A DNA stretch of 5,821 nucleotides from an uncultured Clostridia bacterium (GTDB lineage Bacteria > Bacillota > Clostridia > Oscillospirales > CAG-272). The translations under genes and the position numbers were made by a program. The notes beneath the pieces are model-generated. The model was not told the DNA's origin, did not search any database, and was given only the letters and a program-made list of their open reading frames with translations. The first letter of the stretch is position 1; every line of letters starts with the position of its first letter. Shown piece by piece: positions 1-5,081 of the stretch. The stretch lies in contig CAMOLD010000087.1 of NCBI GenBank assembly GCA_946618395.1, forward strand, positions 1-5,821, in the 5' to 3' direction.

Positions 1-55
1 GTAACGATTTACGGGGTTTTGCCTTAACAAGCCAGTTTGCTATAGCTTTGTTTAT

Positions 56-78
56 AGGTTCGAATCCTCCTGTCCCTA
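56..78 (+). other. tRNA 3'-end fragment (T-loop plus 3' acceptor), candidate att site
   Basis: A canonical T-loop (TTCGAAT, 59-65) is followed by the 3' T-stem strand CCTCC, a 7-nt acceptor strand (TGTCCCT, 71-77) and an A discriminator; no CCA is encoded. The 5' side does not fit: the upstream T-stem strand is ATAGG, so only three of five T-stem pairs form, and I could place no acceptable anticodon arm in 1-55. A matching 5' acceptor (AGGGACA) is also absent. A tRNA 3' end cut off from its body just inside the T-stem is what integration of a tRNA-targeting phage or ICE leaves behind, so I infer an attachment-site scar. Alternatives are a diverged tRNA or tmRNA end whose 5' part lies outside the window. 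Confidence is higher for 'tRNA-derived' than for 'att'. Confidence 0.5.
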
Positions 79-87
79 ACTTTTTAA

Positions 88-112
88 CTTTTTCTTGCAG
101 CGAAAGAAAAAG
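88..112. repeat. Perfect 9-bp A/T-rich inverted repeat
   Basis: CTTTTTCTT (88-96) pairs perfectly with AAGAAAAAG (104-112) around a 7-nt loop. A short tandem repeat, AACTTTTT twice (78-93), overlaps its left arm and directly follows the tRNA fragment. The hairpin is weak because it is almost all A/T. It may belong to the flank of an attachment site or to a dispersed intergenic repeat. The rest of 113-164 shows no gene or recognisable site. Confidence 0.35.
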
Positions 113-164
113 CGAAAAGGACACCAAAATATGAGCCATTTTCACATCCGGAAAACAAAAAAAC

Positions 165-207
165 CGGGCTTTGGAACAGCGTAAATGCTGCTCCGAAGCC
201 CGTTTTT
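165..207. terminator. Strong intrinsic terminator, probably bidirectional
   Basis: A 16-position stem, 165-180 with 187-202, has a 6-nt loop, one mismatch (176/191) and one G-T pair (172/195). It is followed by T5 on the plus strand (203-207). An A-rich run at 152-163 gives a T-rich tail on the minus strand, so the element can stop transcription from either side. It lies between the tRNA 3' fragment and the tRNA-Gln unit and would insulate the two. Confidence 0.8.
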
Positions 208-240
208 GCCTCAAAAATCATTAAAAACTGCGAAAAATCG

Positions 241-279
241 AAAAAAACGTCTTTTGCACCTCGGCACAAAAGACGTTTT
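241..279 (-). terminator. Intrinsic terminator of tRNA-Gln
   Basis: A perfect stem (246-256 with 267-277, extendable by A-T pairs to 244/279) has a 10-nt loop. On the minus strand it is followed by a T7 run (complement of 241-247). It begins about 5 nt after the tRNA-Gln CCA end, so it is very likely the terminator of that single-gene unit. Confidence 0.8.
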
Positions 280-284
280 CATTG

Positions 285-359
285 TGGCTGGGGTAGCAGG
301 ATTCGGACCTACGAGTGCCAGAGTCAAAGTCTGGTGCCTTACCGCTTGGCTATACCCCA
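285..359 (-). tRNA. tRNA-Gln (anticodon UUG), CCA encoded
   Basis: The minus strand gives a full 75-nt cloverleaf. The acceptor TGGGGTA pairs perfectly with TACCCCA, the D-arm contains AGCGGTAAG, the anticodon stem is CCAGA/TCTGG, and the loop CTTTGAC places TTG at the anticodon. The variable loop is five nt and the T-arm stem GTAGG/CCTGC encloses TCCGAAT. The discriminator is G, as usual for glutamine, and CCA is encoded at 285-287. It reads CAA and, by wobble, CAG codons. It has its own promoter (378-405) and terminator (241-279), so it is a monocistronic tRNA gene, transcribed divergently from the aminopeptidase operon. Confidence 0.97.
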
Positions 360-377
360 ATATTTTCCGACTGTTCA

Positions 378-405
378 ATTATACCATAAAAACCCAAAAA
401 GTCAA
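378..405 (-). promoter_or_regulatory. Promoter of tRNA-Gln
   Basis: On the minus strand, TTGACT (405-400) and a perfect TATAAT (383-378) are separated by 16 bp. The predicted start near 371 gives a leader of about 12 nt before the tRNA, as expected for a housekeeping-sigma tRNA promoter. Confidence 0.8.
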
Positions 406-449
406 CCCCTTTTTCAAAAATACATCACAACTCTTTTTTGGGAAATTGA

Positions 450-478
450 TTGACAAACCTTTTGGGCGGGGATATAAT
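450..478 (+). promoter_or_regulatory. Perfect-consensus promoter of the aminopeptidase operon
   Basis: TTGACA (450-455) and TATAAT (473-478) match the housekeeping consensus at all twelve positions with the ideal 17-bp spacer. Transcription should start near 485, giving a 38-nt leader. This predicts strong, largely constitutive expression unless a repressor acts; I saw no clear operator dyad around it. It faces away from the tRNA-Gln promoter, the two -35 boxes being about 44 bp apart. Confidence 0.85.
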
Positions 479-522
479 AAAAGGGAAGTGCTTTTTAACC
501 CCAAAGAAAGGAATTTGATGCT

Positions 523-1755
523 ATGAAAAAAACGGTTTTGCGTAAATATGCGCGGCTAATCGCCGTTATGGGCGGTCACGTTTGCAAAGGCCAGGAGGTT
601 CAAATCATTGCCTCGGTGGATCAGCCCGAATTTGTGCGCATGGTTGCCGAGGAATGCTACCGTGCAGGCGCCAAAAAGGTGACGGCGGAGTTTGAATACC
701 AGCCCCTGGAAAAATTGAATTTTCAAAAACGCTCGGTTGCAACGCTTTGCAAAATTGAGGACTGGGAAATTGCCAAAATGGAACACCGCGAAAAAACCTT
801 GCCGGTGCGCATCTATCTGGAATCCGACGACCCGGACGGGTTCAAGGGGGTGGATCAATCCAAACTGGCAAAAGCCGGACAGGCGCGCTACAAGGTGATG
901 AAACCTTACCTTGACCGCATGGAAAACCGCTACCAGTGGTGCATTGCCGCGGTTCCGGGCGCCGCATGGGCAAAAAAGGTCTTCCCGAATGAAACCAAGT
1001 CCCGCGCGGTGGAAAAACTTTGGGAGAACATTCTTAAAACTTCGCGCGTGGAAGCCGACGGCGATCCGATTGCCGCATGGGAAGCGCACAACCGCGATCT
1101 TGCCGACCGTTGCAACTATCTGAATTCTCTCGGGCTTGCCGAGCTGGAATACAAATCCTCCAACGGCACCGATTTTCGCGTGGGACTCCACGAAGACGCG
1201 CTCTTTATGGGCGGTGCCGAAAAAGCGCTGGATAGCGGCATTATCTATAACCCCAACATTCCCTCGGAGGAGGTGTTCACCTCTCCCCGCCGCGGCAAAG
1301 CCGAGGGAATTGTGTATGCCTCCAAGCCGCTTTCCTATCAGGGCGAGCTGATCGAAAACTTTTCGGTTCGTTTTGAGGGCGGAAAGGCGGTTGAAGTGCA
1401 CGCCGAAAAGAATGAGGAGCTTTTGAAAAAGATGATCTCCATGGACGAGGGCGCCGCCTATCTTGGCGAGGTCGCGCTTGTGCCTTACAACAGCCCCATT
1501 CGGGAGTCCGGCATTCTCTTTTATAACACGCTGTTTGATGAAAACGCCGCCTGCCATCTGGCGCTCGGTCACGGGTTTACCAACGTCCTTAAAGATTTTG
1601 ACCAGTGCACCACCGAGGAATGCTATGCCCGCGGCATCAACGATTCGCAAATCCATGTGGATTTTATGATTGGCACCGAGGATCTTTCTATTACCGGCAT
1701 TACCGGCGACGGCAAACGCATTCCCATTTTCCAAAATGGAAACTGGGCATTTTGA
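523..1755 (+). CDS. M29 family metallo-aminopeptidase (AmpS/PepS-like)
   Basis: A cytoplasmic aminopeptidase that removes N-terminal amino acids from peptides using two metal ions. The 410-residue length is normal for family M29 (thermophilic aminopeptidase AmpT, staphylococcal AmpS, streptococcal PepS). The residues expected to bind metal are in place: E250 in PSEEVFTSP, E316 in YLGEVAL, H345 in ACHLALG, and H378 with D380 in SQIHVDF. The spacing fits the family exactly. There is no signal peptide or membrane segment. The ATG at 523 is preceded by AAGGA (508-512), 10 nt upstream, under the promoter at 450-478. The stop overlaps the Shine-Dalgarno site of pepT, 9 bp ahead of that gene, so the two are co-transcribed and probably translationally coupled. 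M29 enzymes differ in specificity, so the exact substrate and gene symbol are left open. Confidence 0.95.
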   Translation: MKKTVLRKYARLIAVMGGHVCKGQEVQIIASVDQPEFVRMVAEECYRAGAKKVTAEFEYQPLEKLNFQKRSVATLCKIEDWEIAKMEHREKTLPVRIYLESDDPDGFKGVDQSKLAKAGQARYKVMKPYLDRMENRYQWCIAAVPGAAWAKKVFPNETKSRAVEKLWENILKTSRVEADGDPIAAWEAHNRDLADRCNYLNSLGLAELEYKSSNGTDFRVGLHEDALFMGGAEKALDSGIIYNPNIPSEEVFTSPRRGKAEGIVYASKPLSYQGELIENFSVRFEGGKAVEVHAEKNEELLKKMISMDEGAAYLGEVALVPYNSPIRESGILFYNTLFDENAACHLALGHGFTNVLKDFDQCTTEECYARGINDSQIHVDFMIGTEDLSITGITGDGKRIPIFQNGNWAF

Positions 1756-1764
1756 GAGGAATTT

Positions 1765-2973
1765 ATGACAGTTATCGATCGTTTTTTGAACTATATTTCT
1801 TACGATACGCAGTCGGATGAAAACTCCGCAACCTTTCCCAGCACGCAAAAGCAAAAGGTGTTGGGCAAGGCGCTTGCCGGGGAACTGCAATCCATCGGGC
1901 TTTCCGACGTTCGGTTTGACGACTGCGGGTATGTTTACGCCGCTCTGCCGGCAACCAAAGGGTATGAGAACCTTCCCGTGCTCGGCTTTCTTGCCCACAT
2001 GGATACCTCGCCGAGTGCGAGCGGAGCAAACGTGCGGGCAAAAATTGTTTCCTATTCCGGCGGAGTGTTGGAGCTTGGAAACGGTATGGCGCTTGACCCG
2101 GCGGTGTTCCCGTCGCTTGAAAGCTACCGCGGTCAGGATTTGATTGTGACCGACGGAAGCACGCTTTTGGGCGCCGACGACAAAGCCGGCGTTGCCGAAA
2201 TTATGACCGCTGCCTGCTATCTTGCCGCCCACCCCGAAATCCCGCACGGAAAAATTGCCGTTGCCTTTACGCCGGACGAGGAAGTTGGCGCGGGAATGGA
2301 TCATTTCTCGGTGGAGCAGTTCGGCGCGCAGTTTGCCTACACGGTGGACGGCGGCGAGCTGGGAGAAATTGAATATGAAAACTTCAATGCCGCCGCGGCA
2401 ACGCTTTGCGTTCACGGATTGAACATTCACCCGGGAAGCGCGAAGAACAAGATGAAGAACGCGATTCTGATGGCGCAGGAGTGGCTTTCCAGCCTGCCGC
2501 CGGATGAAACGCCGGCACATACCGAGGGATATGAGGGCTTTTACCACGTGACGCATATTCAGGGCGACGAAACAGAGGCGGTCGTCTCGCTCATCATTCG
2601 CGACCACGATATGGAAAAGTTTTTGGCGCGCAAAGCGTTTTTGCAGGAGCTGACCGAAAAAGAAAACAACATTTGGGGAGCGGGGCGGTTTGATTTGACC
2701 TTACGCGATTCCTATTTTAACATGAAAGAAAAGATCTTGCCGCACATGGAATTGATTGAGAACGCGAAAGCCGCCATGAAAAAAGCGGGAGTGGAGCCGC
2801 GGTGTCTGCCCATTCGCGGCGGAACCGACGGTGCGCGCCTTTCCTTCATGGGCGTTCCTTGCCCCAATCTTTCCACCGGCGGCGCCAATTTCCACGGCGT
2901 TCACGAGTATATTCCCGTGCGCTCCATGGAAAAGATGGTGGAAGTCCTGCTCAACCTGATGCGCGCCGATTGA
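1765..2973 (+). CDS. pepT: Peptidase T (tripeptide aminopeptidase, M20B)
   Basis: Zinc-dependent cytosolic enzyme that removes the N-terminal residue from tripeptides. At 402 residues it is close to the usual length of about 405-410. By comparison with enterobacterial PepT, H78 and D80 lie in LAHMDTSP (metal ligand and catalytic-base partner), the bridging Asp in GADDKAG (138-139), general base E172 and metal ligand E173 in PDEEVGAG, D195 in TVDGGELG, and H377 in NFHGVHE. The lid/dimerisation domain spans roughly 207-320 and includes R279 in IIRDHD, near the substrate-binding arginine of the family. The ATG at 1765 follows AGAGGA (1755-1760), which overlaps the upstream stop. A terminator follows immediately. 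No odd features; pairing with an M29 aminopeptidase suggests a peptide-utilisation operon. Confidence 0.96.
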   Translation: MTVIDRFLNYISYDTQSDENSATFPSTQKQKVLGKALAGELQSIGLSDVRFDDCGYVYAALPATKGYENLPVLGFLAHMDTSPSASGANVRAKIVSYSGGVLELGNGMALDPAVFPSLESYRGQDLIVTDGSTLLGADDKAGVAEIMTAACYLAAHPEIPHGKIAVAFTPDEEVGAGMDHFSVEQFGAQFAYTVDGGELGEIEYENFNAAAATLCVHGLNIHPGSAKNKMKNAILMAQEWLSSLPPDETPAHTEGYEGFYHVTHIQGDETEAVVSLIIRDHDMEKFLARKAFLQELTEKENNIWGAGRFDLTLRDSYFNMKEKILPHMELIENAKAAMKKAGVEPRCLPIRGGTDGARLSFMGVPCPNLSTGGANFHGVHEYIPVRSMEKMVEVLLNLMRAD

Positions 2974-2980
2974 AACAATA

Positions 2981-3019
2981 AAAAAAGCGGAACACCTTTT
3001 TCGGGTGTTCCGCTTTTTT
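2981..3019. terminator. Bidirectional intrinsic terminator between convergent genes
   Basis: A perfect 10-bp GC-rich stem (2987-2996 with 3004-3013) has a 7-nt loop and is flanked by A6 on the left and T6 on the right. The hairpin therefore has a T-tail on both strands. It begins 8 nt after the pepT stop and 18 nt after the stop of the zinc-ribbon gene on the other strand, and should serve both. Confidence 0.92.
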
Positions 3020-3036
3020 ACCAACGGGAAGACAGA

Positions 3037-3363
3037 TCAGATCTCGGCGTTCTTTCTTTTTTCAAAGCAAGCGCTGCAATAAACGGGTCTGTCACCGGTG
3101 GGCTGGAAAGTAACCTTTGCTTCTCCGCCGCAGTCGGCGCAAACAGCGGTGAAGTATTCACGCGGGCCTCTTGCAGCGTTCTTTCTTGCGGTGCGGCATT
3201 CCTTGCAAGCTTTGGGCTTGTTTTGAAAACCTTTTTCCGCATAGAACTGCTGTTCGCCGGCAGTGAAAACGAATTCTTTACCGCAATCCTTGCAAATAAT
3301 TACTTCGTCCACAAATTGGGTGTTTTCTTCGGGGGTAGCAGTGGTGAGTTCCTCTTCGTACAT
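3037..3363 (-). CDS. Small double zinc-ribbon protein
   Basis: A 108-residue protein with two Cys4 zinc-binding units. The first is C24xxC27 ... C53xxC56, with the signature CGKEFVFTAGEQQFY then KGFQNKPKAC of the 'probable zinc-ribbon' (zf-trcl) family. The second is C75xxC78 ... C96xxC99 with a PTGDRPVYC core, a CxxC-CxxC ribbon common at the C-terminus of such proteins in Clostridia. All eight cysteines are present. Residues 1-20 are acidic and probably disordered; the tail is basic. The ATG at 3363 has AGAGAGG (3372-3378) upstream. Its function is unknown; nucleic-acid or protein binding is a guess from fold and charge. No promoter is evident in the 107-bp spacer, so it is probably read through from the sigma-factor gene. 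Confidence 0.88.
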   Translation of the reverse strand: MYEEELTTATPEENTQFVDEVIICKDCGKEFVFTAGEQQFYAEKGFQNKPKACKECRTARKNAARGPREYFTAVCADCGGEAKVTFQPTGDRPVYCSACFEKRKNAEI

Positions 3364-3389
3364 GTTTTGAACCTCTCTTTTTGAAGATG

Positions 3390-3465
3390 TTTGTTACCCC
3401 CGACCGGAATTGCACCGGTACCTCGGCTGACGCCGCGTTCACTCTAAACCACGGTGGGCATATCG
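3390..3465 (-). ncRNA. tRNA-like structured spacer, possible tRNA pseudogene
   Basis: On the minus strand the spacer contains a perfect T-arm-like hairpin, stem ACCGG/CCGGT with loop TGCAATT (3404-3420). The loop differs from the tRNA consensus TTCRANY only at its second base. A 5' segment TGCCCAC pairs with GGGGGTA beyond the T-arm (six of seven positions, one of them G-T). Between them lie a D-arm-like stem CCGTG/CGCGG and a competing hairpin CGGC-GTCA-GCCG. The space between D-like and T-like arms is about 8 nt too short for an anticodon arm, and I found no anticodon loop with U33. It is thus either a tRNA that lost its anticodon arm or another structured RNA, perhaps a leader of the downstream zinc-ribbon gene. 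I recognise no known riboswitch. Confidence 0.35.
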
Positions 3466-3494
3466 CTGCCTCAATGACGAGGCAGATTTTTTTT
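3466..3494 (+). terminator. Terminator-like hairpin on plus strand, overlapping sigma gene end
   Basis: A perfect 7-bp stem CTGCCTC/GAGGCAG (3466-3472 with 3479-3485) and 6-nt loop is followed, after one A, by T8 (3487-3494) on the plus strand. The minus-strand stop codon of the sigma gene lies inside it, and the T8 is the complement of its Lys/Asn codons, so chance is possible. If real it would end a plus-strand transcript, antisense to the spacer; no convincing promoter for one was seen. Confidence 0.35.
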
Positions 3495-4040
3495 GATTTT
3501 CAGGCGCGCCCGTGCAAGCGCGTTTTCAATGGATTTTGGATCTTTTTCAAGTTCAACCGCAATTTCTTTGGCGGTTTGCCCGGCAAAGAAAAGCATCCAA
3601 ACGCGGTATTCAAAATCCGAAAGGAGTTCCTGAATCCGGCGGCGCAACGCCTCGTAGGATTCGCTGTCGCGCAAGGGCTTGGAGGGGTCGTCCTCGGCCG
3701 TCAGCGTCACTTCCTCAAAGGAAACGGCGCCCTCGGTCGGGCTGTTCATCTTTTTTCGCAAATATCCGATCAGCCGGTTGGAAATGCAAATTTTTGCAAA
3801 GTAGCCAAAGGCGATTCCACGCTCGGGGTCGTATTGTTCCAGCGCGCGAAAGAAGGCGATGGAGGCTTCCTGCGTCAAATCCTCTCGTTCCTCTTCGGGC
3901 AGATTTGCCGAATATTGAAGCGCAAGTGAATCGATCAACGGGCGATAGCGCTCCAAGAGGGTAGCTTTGGCGACGTCGGCTCCGTTTTTGGCTTCTCGAA
4001 TCAACGTCAGGTCTTCTTCAAAAGTGGATTTCGATTTCAC
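3471..4040 (-). CDS. Sigma-70 family RNA polymerase sigma factor, SigH-like
   Basis: A 189-residue sigma factor that would direct RNA polymerase to a specific promoter set. Region 2 covers about residues 15-98: EDLTQEASIAFFRALEQYD is the conserved core-binding helix, followed by the -10-recognition segment FGYFAKICISNRLIGYLRKK. Region 4 (about 130-185) has the -35-binding helix-turn-helix, QTAKEIAVELEKDPKSIENAL. The KSI-NAL pattern and the lack of regions 1 and 3 resemble the SigH (Spo0H) group rather than ECF or SigA. I chose GTG at 4040 because GGAAAGGG lies 8 nt upstream; extension to 4130 adds a Cys/Arg-rich stretch without a Shine-Dalgarno site. Whether it is the sporulation SigH or a paralogue cannot be told here. 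The gene has a long structured leader and probably shares its transcript with the zinc-ribbon gene. Confidence 0.88.
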   Translation of the reverse strand: MKSKSTFEEDLTLIREAKNGADVAKATLLERYRPLIDSLALQYSANLPEEEREDLTQEASIAFFRALEQYDPERGIAFGYFAKICISNRLIGYLRKKMNSPTEGAVSFEEVTLTAEDDPSKPLRDSESYEALRRRIQELLSDFEYRVWMLFFAGQTAKEIAVELEKDPKSIENALARARLKIKKNLPRH

Positions 4041-4048
4041 GCATGCAT

Positions 4049-4056
4049 CCCTTTCC
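4049..4056 (-). promoter_or_regulatory. Shine-Dalgarno site fixing the GTG start of the sigma gene
   Basis: The minus strand reads GGAAAGGG here, 8 nt before GTG (4040). The nearby ATG at 4048-4046 is in another frame and meets a stop after three codons, so GTG is the usable start. Confidence 0.7.
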
Positions 4057-4067
4057 GCCCGACGCAA

Positions 4068-4141
4068 GGCAACAAACAAAAAGCGCCGACACCATTTGTT
4101 TTGCCGCCTTTTTTGACAACAAAACATCAATCAGCTGTCAA
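4068..4141 (-). promoter_or_regulatory. Two further inverted repeats in the sigma-gene leader
   Basis: Within the predicted 5' leader, TTGACA (4113-4118) and TGTCAA (4136-4141) form a 6-bp stem with a 17-nt loop. Nearer the start codon, 4068-4080 pairs with 4095-4105 (11 bp with a 2-nt bulge, 14-nt loop). Neither is followed by a T-run on the minus strand, so they are not terminators. They may be mRNA structures controlling translation or stability, but A/T-rich sequence makes chance pairing possible. Confidence 0.35.
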
Positions 4142-4167
4142 CGCAAATCCCAAAAAGCCCAAAACAG

Positions 4168-4198
4168 ATAGACCTCTCCCATTGATAGCTCGGTCTAT
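4168..4198 (-). promoter_or_regulatory. Inverted repeat at the predicted transcription start of the sigma gene
   Basis: ATAGACC (4168-4174) and GGTCTAT (4192-4198) are perfect inverted repeats with a 17-bp spacer. The left edge of the predicted transcript (about 4196) falls inside one arm. It could be an operator bound by a dimeric repressor or a hairpin at the mRNA 5' end. Confidence 0.45.
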
Positions 4199-4202
4199 AT
4201 AC

Positions 4203-4230
4203 ATTTTATCATAAAAAAACAATTTGTCAA
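4203..4230 (-). promoter_or_regulatory. Promoter of the sigma factor gene
   Basis: On the minus strand a perfect TTGACA (4230-4225) is followed after 16 bp by TAAAAT (4208-4203). Transcription would start near 4196, leaving a leader of about 155 nt before the GTG start. It resembles a housekeeping promoter, not an autoregulated SigH site. It lies just downstream of the terminator of the DUF4364 gene. Confidence 0.7.
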
Positions 4231-4284
4231 GTGTGTTTTTTGTCCGTTTTTAACAAAAATTTAGCAATATTGGATTTCTTGCAC

Positions 4285-4360
4285 AAAAAAGAAACCGCCA
4301 AAATCGACAAATTGCCCAATCTCAAAAAACAAAATTGTGCAGTTTTGCCATTTTCGGCGG
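4285..4360 (-). terminator. Intrinsic terminator of the DUF4364 gene
   Basis: On the minus strand CCGCC-G-AAAAT (4360-4350) pairs with ATTTTGGCGG (4304-4295), ten pairs with one bulged base, followed directly by TTTCTTTTTT (complement of 4285-4294). The loop is long (about 45 nt) and holds further A/T pairing. It begins 42 nt after the stop codon. The remaining bases of 4231-4402 show no gene; short open frames there lack ribosome binding sites. Confidence 0.65.
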
Positions 4361-4402
4361 AAAAAGATTGTGAACTTTTTTCAAATATTTTGACCCGTTT
4401 TT

Positions 4403-5011
4403 CTATCCGTTTGTGTCCGAAAGAGGGTTCGGCGTCTTCTTTTTGGGGTCTTGCGTTCCCCAAATGTAGTTGACGTCGCCGCTCATCAGCGCGGTCATGC
4501 CGATCATGATGACATCCGGATTTGCGTAAATATTTTTGGTCATCTGGCGCGCCTGCTCCTCGGATTCGGTGTTGATGGAGGCGTGAATTACCTCTTTATC
4601 CCGGTTGAAAATGCGGAATTCGACGGTATAGGATTTGTCAATTTCCAGGCGGTGAATTTCGCAATCGCAGGTAAGCCCTTTGTCTTTGCTGAATTTCAAA
4701 TACCGGTGCGCGGCGGTGGTGCTTTCTTTCAGCATTGCCTCCCGGAATTCGCTCTTCAATCCGTCGCCAACAAGCAGACCTTTTTTGGTGATGAAAAACA
4801 ATTCGTCCCCGTCCAGCCCTTTGCCAACCGGGTCGAGCAGCCCTTCTTCCACCATGGTGTAAAAGGCGTCGGCAAAATCAATGTATTTGATGTGTTCGGT
4901 CACTTCCACAATTTCGTTCAGCTCCACATAAGACATGGGGCGGTTGATTTGATGGATGAGATGAAGCACAAAAATTTTAATATCGTTCGGCTTGCAAATC
5001 GGAGTTTTCAA
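4403..5011 (-). CDS. DUF4364 family protein, winged-helix-like
   Basis: About 202 residues. The N-terminal part (10-70: DIKIFVLHLIHQINRPMSYVELNEI ... FYTMVEEGLL) looks like the winged helix-turn-helix of DUF4364, a Clostridia family of unknown function. A middle segment GDELFFITKKG resembles the wing, and the C-terminal half (about 105-185, with SEEQARQMTKNIYANPDVIMIG) matches the family's second domain as I recall it. There is no signal peptide or membrane segment. A role in DNA binding is inferred from the fold only. The TTG at 5011 lies 9 nt after AAGGAG (5021-5026). An ATG at 5015 has a more usual start and encodes an MFENSDLQ start but runs into a stop after 12 codons in another frame; see findings. 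Own promoter (5045-5073) and terminator, so monocistronic. Confidence 0.8.
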   Translation of the reverse strand: MKTPICKPNDIKIFVLHLIHQINRPMSYVELNEIVEVTEHIKYIDFADAFYTMVEEGLLDPVGKGLDGDELFFITKKGLLVGDGLKSEFREAMLKESTTAAHRYLKFSKDKGLTCDCEIHRLEIDKSYTVEFRIFNRDKEVIHASINTESEEQARQMTKNIYANPDVIMIGMTALMSGDVNYIWGTQDPKKKTPNPLSDTNG

Positions 5012-5020
5012 ACATTTATT

Positions 5021-5026
5021 CTCCTT
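5021..5026 (-). promoter_or_regulatory. Shine-Dalgarno site of the DUF4364 gene
   Basis: AAGGAG on the minus strand. It lies 5 nt before an out-of-frame ATG (5015-5013) and 9 nt before an in-frame TTG (5011-5009), so it can serve either start. This decides against the longer TTG at 5032, which lies upstream of the site. Confidence 0.7.
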
Positions 5027-5044
5027 TTTCAAAAATGTAACCTT

Positions 5045-5073
5045 ATTTTAGCATATTTTCTTTTTTTTTTCAA
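5045..5073 (-). promoter_or_regulatory. Promoter of the DUF4364 gene
   Basis: On the minus strand TTGAAA (5073-5068), a 17-bp spacer and TAAAAT (5050-5045), with an extended -10 TGC just before it (5053-5051). The predicted start near 5038 leaves a leader of about 25 nt that contains the Shine-Dalgarno site. A T10/A10 tract (5061-5070) fills part of the spacer and may affect promoter bending. Confidence 0.6.
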
Positions 5074-5081
5074 TAGATTGT

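Noticed and set aside
84..526. Open frames crossing the terminators and the tRNA-Gln gene
   Set aside because: They read through hairpins and a tRNA, which is incompatible with coding, and have no family resemblance.
556..2607. A 683-codon open frame on the minus strand, antisense to both aminopeptidase genes
   Set aside because: It spans two well-supported genes and the junction between them, its translation is rich in His/Arg/Phe without any recognisable domain, and it is explained by the rarity of TTA, CTA and TCA codons in the plus-strand genes.
3404..3420. T-arm-like hairpin read as a complete functional tRNA
   Set aside because: No anticodon stem-loop with U33 can be placed in the space available and the acceptor pairing is imperfect, so only a tRNA-like or decayed structure is claimed.
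4041..4130. N-terminal extension of the sigma factor to a TTG at 4130 or ATG at 4127
   Set aside because: No Shine-Dalgarno site precedes it, the added residues are Cys/Arg-rich and unlike sigma factors, and GTG at 4040 has a strong ribosome binding site.
4113..4141. TTGACA and its complement as -35 boxes of extra promoters
   Set aside because: At 17 bp spacing the -10 position reads TGTCAA on either strand, which is not a credible -10.
4227..4473. Overlapping short open frames on both strands between the sigma and DUF4364 genes
   Set aside because: They cover the terminator and promoter of the flanking genes, lack ribosome binding sites and have low-complexity composition.
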